From Anoplopoma fimbria (Eukaryota; Chordata; Actinopteri; Perciformes; Anoplopomatidae), in the NCBI RefSeq assembly GCF_027596085.1, contig NC_072467.1, positions 10,711,476-10,775,475 on the forward strand: 64,000 bases of DNA, written 5' to 3'. Below are positions 56,641-64,000 of this stretch, in pieces. Position 1 is the stretch's first letter, and every line of letters begins with the position of its first letter. Made by a program: the position numbers and the translations under genes. The notes under the pieces are model-generated. The model saw nothing but the letters and a program-made list of their open reading frames with translations. It did not search any database and was not told where the DNA came from.

Positions 56641-58893
56641 CGAAAAAGACTTTACCATTAAGTTTTTATTGTGAAAACTTTAACATACTCTACACAGGAG
56701 TGCACAGGCCTTACAGAACATGCCCTGCATGCATCAATGTCGTGATTATATAATACTGTTCTTACAGAAAACCCGAACAAAAACAAAATTTACAAAACTA
56801 CAAGTAATAAGTAGAGTAAAAAAGAAAAGAAACACATTTTTAAAATTTCCCTCTTGCTTTTTATAGTACAAAAAATGCCACCCCATTATTCACAGAAAAA
56901 AAGGCACAATAATGGCAAAAAGAAAATAAAGGCACAAGAAACAAGTGGAAGGTAATGATTAGCATGTCAATAGTGGCTTTACACAAGCAAGGTATAGACA
57001 ACACAGATAGATAGTGGGAGACTAAATTAACACTTTTTGCCAAAAAGTAAAAGTACCTTTTAAATGCTTGAGCTAACTTTCCAGGAGAGTGGATAAGAAA
57101 AAGAGTACATCTGGGAGCGCATTAGTGCAGTAAGGCACAATAATGAGAGAAAAAAAGAGAGAAAAAGACAACGAAAGAAACAAAAGAAAACTTTGAGAGA
57201 AAGATAGATAAGGGAGGGAGGAGGGGGTCACAGAGGAAGTCATCTACAGCTCATGACAACAAGCTTAGCAAAAACAAAGAGACTTGAAAAGGAGGCTTGG
57301 ACTTAGTGTCCCAATCTAGGTCAGGAGGCGCAACGCCAGCGCTGTTCCTCCATGAGATCCATCCTCCCTCTTTCCCTTGCTCCTCCTTTTCCAGAGAAAA
57401 CTGGCAAGGAAATTCTGGCAGAGCCCTCCCTCTCCCCTCCTCAATGTGTGCCTCCCCCGGTTTATTTCTTTCCCTCGTCATTCTCTCTCATTTCCCCTTT
57501 CTCCCCACCATTATATTTTATACCTCCTTCCTTCTGCATTTTCCCCAACTCCCCTCTCTCTCCTCTCCTCATGCCTGACACTACTAAATCAGTAGCATGT
57601 GGGTTTAATGGAAACCAGATCCTGACCCATTCCTGCAGGCTTCTCCCATGTTCACTTAATTTGCTCTGACACTATTTAGCTTTAACAGTAGAGGAGATAC
57701 AGAAAGATGGATACTGCTGCTATGGTTTTACTCTTGACAGGTCGAGCTCAGATGGATATCATTTGTAAAATACCACAGCACTTTTCAAATCTTCTCGTTA
57801 AGTGTGAATAAACCCCCCCCTGTTGTATTTCATCCAAGCCGTGGCACCAGGGGTATATCAATGTGTCTCCACTGGGATTGTGTTTTAGTGGTGTAGTCAG
57901 AACAGCTATCGGGGCTGTGGTGGGAGGAGGGGAGGCTGGAGCCCTTGTGTCTGTGTGCAAAAACTATGTGCCTTTGTTTGGGTAAGTGGTCTCCTTGCCT
58001 GTGTGTGTGCGTGTGTGTCTGCATATGTGGACATGCATGCACAAATGAGTGCAGTTAGAGGTTTTTTTGGAGATCATGTGATGTTGGTGCGTGTGTTAGA
58101 GAGGGCAGACATAATGGGCTCAGTGGGAGATGGGCGGTCATGGACACACACAGCTGTCTGACATTCCTGCGCTGGTCAGAGGACTTGCTTCTTCTGCTAG
58201 TGTCATTGTGTTTAATAAGCACAAAAACACACACACATGTATTTGGAGTAAAGCATCCTCAGCAAAACAAAGACGACAAAAAACAGAATAAAAAAGTGCA
58301 AATGATCTGATCTAAACTAAGAAAAATATTGGGACTGGTTAAGGCACCGTAGTCAAGCATATGGAAGACTTATTCATATTAATGAATGTATTTGTATTGC
58401 TGTTTGTGTGTTTGTAGCGTATGTGTGATTCTGTGTAATGTATGTGCATTATTGACTTGGTCTGCATTTATACTACACTCCTCTGAACAATTACAATTGA
58501 TAGAAACGGACTTTCCTAGTGTGTCATGTGTCTTCTAAAATACACATCTGGTGGCGATCACATCTTTTTTTTTTAAGCTGTGATGGAACAAAGGTGATTT
58601 TTTTAAAGAAATAGAAGTACCCTTTCGGACATTTGGGAGGCACAAAGGAGAAATACTTCAAGAGCCAGTAGAAGGAAACGTACACTGCAGCTCCACAGGC
58701 ACCAATTTTACCACATTTGCATTATTTCACATGAGCAATAAAAGTTCTCACAATGAAAGGGGCCCAAAACAGTGACTCATCCTCTGCTTTCTTAGACTAA
58801 AGTACTGCGTCAGAGCCATAAGTAAAAAAAGTTATGCCTGTAACGAATGTACCAAATTATGAATACCCGCTCTATCTCTTCTCATTCTGTGCC
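56641..58893 (-). other. mmp15: Probable mmp15 3' UTR
   Basis: From the mmp15 stop leftwards there is about 2.2 kb of non-coding sequence with pyrimidine-rich blocks (57350-57600). An AATAAA on the minus strand lies at 56670-56665. The extent is inferred from that hexamer. Confidence 0.35.
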
Positions 58894-61800
58894 TCACACC
58901 CAGTCCTGCATCGAACGTTTGCAGTGCACCAAGGCCCTCGGCGTCTCTTTGTTCTGTAGAGTCCTGAGGATGCCGTAGATTAGGACGAGGATGCACAGGA
59001 TGAGAACCAGAGGAACAATCACCATGATCAGGGTCATGACCTTTGATTCATTGTCGGCCACCGTCACGACCACGTTAACCTCTTTGTCCTCCTCCTCTGT
59101 GCTGTCAGGATGAGAGGATTGGTCTTCCTCTGCGTTCTTGTCTTTGTCCCGGTCCATGTCTGGCTCTTTGTTATTGTCTTTACCTCGGTCTGAAGGGTTG
59201 ACTGGTTTGTATTTTGGTTCCTGCTCGGTGTCTGTATCGGGCTTAGGGTCGGGGGCTCCCAAACAGCCCATGAAATCCTTCAGGATGGAGCGTGGGTAGC
59301 CTTTCTCTGCTTCTGTCTTGCGGTTGTCAAACCTCCAGTAATTGCTGCCTTTGTAGAAGTAGGTGTAAGCTGCATGAGAGGGAAATAAAAGAGCGTGAAG
59401 TTAGCCAACTAATGTACGATGGATTATGATGTGAATATTCTGTAGAATAAGTACAGTGTTACTATTTGGTGTCTCGGCTCTGAACTTGTCACTGAGTGAC
59501 AATAATGACTTCCAAATAGGTGGAAGTCTACAGCTGGGGCTTTTGAAATGACAGAAAAACATGAGATTTACATGACACTTTTAGACGGAGCCGGGCTAGC
59601 TGTTTCCCCCCATTTCCAGTCTTTATGCTAAGCTAAGTGTCTCCTGCCTGTAGCTTTGTATTTACTGTACAGAAAAGAAGTACAAACAGTTCTCTTGGTC
59701 TTCTTAGGGTACATTTCTGGGAGTAAGGGTAGCTCTGTAGAGCAAACAGGAATTGCAGAGACGATGAGATCTGACTGTTACAGAGTGCATTTAGAGCAGC
59801 TCTGCCACAAATCTAATTTCCAAAGGAAGGACGGGCCAACCCTCAAACCAGAGCTCTCATTCCTCCCTTCATCCCCTCACCCTTCTCTCTCCTCTGCTTG
59901 CTGCAGCCTAAAATGTAAATGTTTCCCTCTCTGTCGCTTACACACCCAATTTCACCCCTCTAACCTTTCCCTCTCTCTCTCCCTCCTCACCCACTCATGT
60001 TATTCCCCTGATGTCAACACTGTATGTACAGCTTTTGGTGTCTGATGTGATTCTCATAAAAAGAAGCTGTTTCTTTACTCCAAACAAAGGCTGTATTTGC
60101 TGAATTGAAAGTCAGAATTTACCGCCGTCATCGCTGAGGAAGGCTCCCTTAGGCGATGGAGGGATCCTGCCCCATCTGTCGATTGGCTTGGGGAAGTCCC
60201 GGTCGGTAGCGCGGGTCTCCTCATTGTATCGCCAGTATCTGAATACAGACAATAAGATGTATAAAGGCAAAATAGAGAAGCATACAGTGTTCAAAGCCCT
60301 TTTTAGAAGTAGACAGTTATAAAAAGTTGTAGTGGTGAAGTTGACAAAAGTTATCATTAAATGTGTTAAAATCATGTTGCATGCATCTGTGTTTGTCTGC
60401 AATATAGTGTACCTGTCTCCACTGAAGAAGTATGTGTATCCGTTAGGCTCCCACCAGATCGCTGTGTCAATCTTGTGTGCAGGAACTCCTTGTCCGTACT
60501 GATGTAAGGGCTGCGGGTATCCTGGCAGCACATCAGCCTCCCTGAACACCCAGTATCTATCATCTACAGGGGCAAAAGGACAGAGCTGGAATGTTTGTTA
60601 CATGGCTACGAGAGGGGAACTATGAGAGGAGGTTAATAAGGGAGAGATGACAAGCAGGGAGAAAAACGCAATGGAGCAAAATCAATGGCCAGAATATATG
60701 GGGGTTTACTCACTCCAGAAGAGAAGCATTAAGGACAGGCAAGGTAGAAATGTTAGGCAATATACTCATTTTCCTCACGTGGGAGCCAATTTCTTCTCTA
60801 ATCCTAAACTTTGGACACACCTTTCAGCCGCTTTCCACCTTCACTGCCAAGGCACTGCTGAATTGCAACATATTGTACTGAACTCTAATGGCTAAGTTTG
60901 TGCACAGGGGCTTCTTCTAATTGGTGCAAGCTGCGCACCAGCAAACAATTTGAACAGATGTATTGTTTACAACAATAGGTCATTCCATTTGGACTCAGAT
61001 GGGCAACATTTCTGCAGGGTTTTGATGCATATACTATCCAATAATCTTTGTAAAAGATGAAAAAATTAGTTCCCCAAAATCAGCTTTCGTAGCTGTCTTT
61101 AAACCTCTCAAGAACGTGACAAAAAAAGAAGGATTAATGACAACATCAGAAATCAACACTTACAAGAATCCTCTATGGATGTTAACGAGCGTCAACTCTG
61201 GATTCGCTTAAAGAAAAACCCTCTAACAGGGAATAAAAAAGAATCTGCGATCAAAAGCTCAGAAAATCCTGAATTGCATGACAAATCACAGTATGGCCTG
61301 ATTGTAAAATTTAAAGCTGTGTGAACATCTGGAGCAGTGCGCTGGGAAGGATGATGCAATCCTCCACCTCTCACATGAGGCCTTTTGGGGCTCAGCTGGA
61401 GTGAGAGACTCATACTGTGCCTGCAACAGTCGCCACATTGCACGGGCGTCATTCAAGGCAGATACAAACACTAAAATACACAAATGAACTCTATGATGCA
61501 GCTATACACACATGCAAAGACACACAGACTCAAAAGTCTCTATCTGCAGCATTATTGTCAAAATGTTTAAACAAGAAATAAAAATGTTCTTGTTCACTTA
61601 ACTTCCAGAGTTATATCTCTGTGTTTTTCCTGCCAGATATTGAGAGTTATAGCTGTTTTGAATTATTAAAATATCCTCATAAGTCAAATTGTGTGGAGGA
61701 AAAAAATGCTGAGTTTGCGCTGTTTCCCTTTAGTCTGCCTGGTTTCATTTAAACCAGGCAGACTGAAGAATTGTGTCTTACTCCCCATTTTGTGTTTATA

Positions 61801-62849
61801 GAAAAACAAACAACTCCAAGATGGCTTCAGCTTTGAATTGGGGTAAAGTAGCTGAAAACCTTGCGGACACTAACCAGCCATTTGCGATGCCCTTAACCAA
61901 GGTGCTGAGCCATTAAAAAACTCAGCATGGTCTCCTAAGAAAGTTTTATTGTAACATGTGGATGCTGTGTTCGCAAAGTGACAGGTTTTATTTGTGTTAA
62001 ACAGCTTTGGCGTACCTTTAAAGAAGACAAATTTGCCATCGTGGCGCTCATAGGCGGCGTCAATGTCACTAGGCAGGCCGTTCCAGAAGACAGATATCGG
62101 CATGGGGTAGTTATCCAAGACCCGGTTCCTCCGCACACGCCAGAACCAACGACCCTGTACAGGCAAAATAATCTTGTTATATTTCATCAAAATGATTTAT
62201 TGTTCAATTCCTCTTGCATGACTCAAATGTTTTTGCCTCTGAGCGGGGTTGTGTTAGTTAGTAGATTTCTACAAATCCTCTCAAGTAGGTCAGGGGTTTT
62301 GAAAACACCAATGACATACTCTTTCATCCACAACATGTGTGGCATCAGCACAGTTTATAGTTGTCCAATACAGCAAACCCTTGAATTAAACACATACAAA
62401 CATGATCAATAATTCTTTACTTCTCACCTTGAAAACGAACATCTCCCCCCTCAACAAGGTCACCGTATCAAAGTCCCCGTCACAGATATCAGGGGCCTGG
62501 TTGTCCGGGCGCTTTGGAGGTTGGGGAGGAGCAGGGGGCCGTGGAGGAGGCGGAGGAGGGGGGACATCTCTTCTAACGTACGGGGTGACAGGTTCCGGCT
62601 CAGGCTGTGATTCGGTGGGGGTGGATGTGGGGAGGACAGGAGGGGAGGTTGGGCTGGGACTCGGCTCCGGGAGGGCTGGGGGAATGGGACTGCCGTCGGT
62701 CGGGTCGGGTGAATCGGGTGGTGAGACGCTGGGAGAAATAGAGGTGGGGCCATCTTCATCAGGAGAAGGGGAGACGGGGGAGTCATCTTTGGGTTTGTCG
62801 TCAAGGACCGGAGGAGAGGTCGGTGGAGCATCAGTGAGGAGAGGGGGGC
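58894..62849 (-). CDS. mmp15: MMP15 (MT2-MMP), 3' half: hinge, hemopexin, membrane anchor (partial)
   Basis: Membrane-anchored matrix metalloproteinase that cleaves pericellular matrix. Minus-strand exons: 62849-62428, 62154-62016, 60563-60413, 60238-60123, 59369-58894 (TGA at 58896-58894). All are GT-AG and phases agree. The first exon holds a long Pro/Ser-rich hinge, then the hemopexin start ([20 protein letters not shown]). Hemopexin blades follow: [73 protein letters not shown] and [27 protein letters not shown] is the closing cysteine. Then come an acidic stalk, the transmembrane helix ([20 protein letters not shown]) and a cytoplasmic tail ending CKRSMQDWV. That tail matches the MT2-MMP type, not the MT1-MMP end. 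Propeptide and catalytic zinc-site exons are beyond the right edge. Confidence 0.93.
59575..59675. mobile_element. Dispersed fish-type repeat, copy 2
   Basis: Partner of 8715-9010: GAGCCGGGCTAGCTG, CATTTCCAGTCTTTATGC and TAAGCTAAGTGTCTCC. It lies in an mmp15 intron between exons 59369 and 60123. Confidence 0.5.
60564..62015. other. mmp15 intron
   Basis: A 1.45-kb intron between hemopexin exons 62154-62016 and 60563-60413. The only structure noted is the hairpin at 61732-61764. Confidence 0.6.
61732..61764. repeat. Perfect 14-bp inverted repeat, 5-nt loop
   Basis: AGTCTGCCTGGTTT at 61732-61745 and its exact reverse complement at 61751-61764, separated by CATTT. It lies in an mmp15 intron. 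It is strong enough to form a cruciform or RNA hairpin; its function is unknown. Confidence 0.85.
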
Positions 62850-64000
62850 CTGAGAATAAAAAGATGGAGAGCTTGGGTTAAGAAAAGTCTACAGTTAAAA
62901 TACTTTGTTTTTCCCCTCCCTTATTTTCACTCAAAATGCAAAAACAACTTCAATCTGAAATGAAATAATTCCCCAGGCCTGTCTTTGTGGCAATAGACCC
63001 AAATCATGTCTTTTCTACTCTCCTCACTTTTCCTCACAGTGTCCTCTCTATCACTATCTCTCATTCACACAAAGAAAATCTAATTTTCCATTATGTGTGG
63101 CGGCCATAAGCTCACTTGATTGACTGAGACTGTGCCGCTGCTCTTTGGAAAAATCAACCCTGCTGGTTGCTAAGAGAGGAAAACACACAGATACAGCCAG
63201 TTATGTAATACCTACGGACAGCTGATGGGCTTGAAGACGTATTGAGTTACAATGAGCCAAAAATACTGCTAGGAATATATGAGGGCTGATGTTGGCCAGT
63301 AACTAAGCTATTGGTGTGTGGAGAAATTCAGCATCTGCAGCATTTTAATCTGCAATAGAATCTACAGACTGTCTTTTTACACTGTTTTAAAGCAGCATTA
63401 GAGGCAATATGGTAGTCTATGAATTATGTTAAATAATTCAAATTATTTCTTGTTGTAATTTTTCAATTTATGCAACTAGCTTCTTATGTACTTTCTTAAA
63501 TCTCTGTCACTGTGTTGTTAAATCACTGTGTTCAACAGCTACAACACACGTTAAACTGAATTTGCTTTTGTAGCAATCTACTCCACTTTGCAGCATGATT
63601 CAATAAAAAAAACCTTATATATAGAGAAAAATTAAATATTTATAGTCATATACTGTTCGTACATGGCACATCAAATTATATAAAAATATACCACTGACAG
63701 GATTGCATTAGCAGCAGCATTTAGGTATTGCACTTTTGATATCGTGTTTGGAGCGGGAAGGGGGTATTCAGCAAAAAAACTGTTTCTCAGCCGGTTGGTT
63801 TATTACACTTATTAGTCTATAGGTCTACTAATCTGTTGTTTTGGTCTGGTTTTTAGTCAGTTCAGGTCATTTTATTCTTCTTTTTTTGACTTTTTTCATG
63901 CTTAATGACTTATTTCCAAGAAATTTAGGAGCAGATTTCTAGTAAACACAATATTCAAAGTGGTGCTTTTGTGTGATTCTTAATGGAGAAATGAATCCAA
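62850..64000. other. mmp15: mmp15 intron running off the right edge
   Basis: No exon of the MMP catalytic domain (HExxHxxGxxH) is found in any frame. The hinge exon needs one more base and upstream coding sequence, so the intron must continue beyond 64000. Confidence 0.7.

Noticed and set aside
57297..57669. Overlapping Ser/Pro/Phe-rich plus-strand frames
   Set aside because: Pyrimidine-rich sequence open in three frames at once; lies in the probable mmp15 3' UTR.
62402..62881. 159-codon Gly/Ser/Glu-rich plus-strand frame
   Set aside because: It is the antisense of the Pro/Ser-rich mmp15 hinge exon.

Overview
The window is vertebrate nuclear DNA, almost certainly from a ray-finned fish (teleost). 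It has short GT-AG exons in long AT-rich introns, very long (CA)n/(TG)n microsatellites, a fish-type Tc1 element, LINE 3' tails and fish-type MITEs. Four protein-coding genes can be rebuilt exon by exon, and each matches a gene that in human lies on 16q21-q22.1. No bacterial-type operon, CRISPR array or phage is present.

Layout. (1) 2504-14423, plus strand: elmo3, about 20 coding exons, with a CCAAT-rich candidate promoter just upstream. The usual first ~25 residues were not found. (2) 14424-20718: elmo3 3' UTR, then an AT-rich spacer. The spacer holds an inverted satellite with two tRNA-Glu-like relics, a direct duplication flanking that satellite, and a MITE. (3) 20719-28706, minus strand: an F-box/leucine-rich-repeat gene (fbxl9, the lrrc29 family), 11 exons, 653 codons, intact. 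One intron carries a 1.05-kb internally deleted Tc1 element. elmo3 and fbxl9 converge tail to tail. (4) 31092-51929, minus strand: cngb1, the beta subunit of the rod/olfactory cyclic-nucleotide-gated channel. It has an N-terminal glutamate-rich GARP part spread over about 16 small exons, then a calmodulin site, six-transmembrane channel, pore, C-linker and cyclic-nucleotide-binding domain. (5) 51930-58893: non-coding spacer that includes the likely 3' UTR of mmp15. (6) 58894-62849, minus strand: the 3' half of mmp15 (membrane-type matrix metalloproteinase 2): proline-rich hinge, hemopexin domain, transmembrane anchor and cytoplasmic tail. Its catalytic exons lie beyond the right edge.

The four genes do not form one pathway. 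elmo3 (Rac activation with DOCK), fbxl9 (putative SCF ubiquitin-ligase receptor), cngb1 (sensory transduction) and mmp15 (pericellular proteolysis) are neighbours by conserved synteny.

The most interesting signals are in cngb1. There are five tryptophan/PQP GARP repeats, each on its own exon, and three separate 25-nt microexons of identical phase. Complementary (GU)n and (AC)n tracts in two introns bracket a five-exon block of 336 nt, an exact multiple of three. There are also two reading-frame breaks next to simple repeats, an in-frame alternative donor after S2, and a CpG-rich patch that could be an internal promoter.
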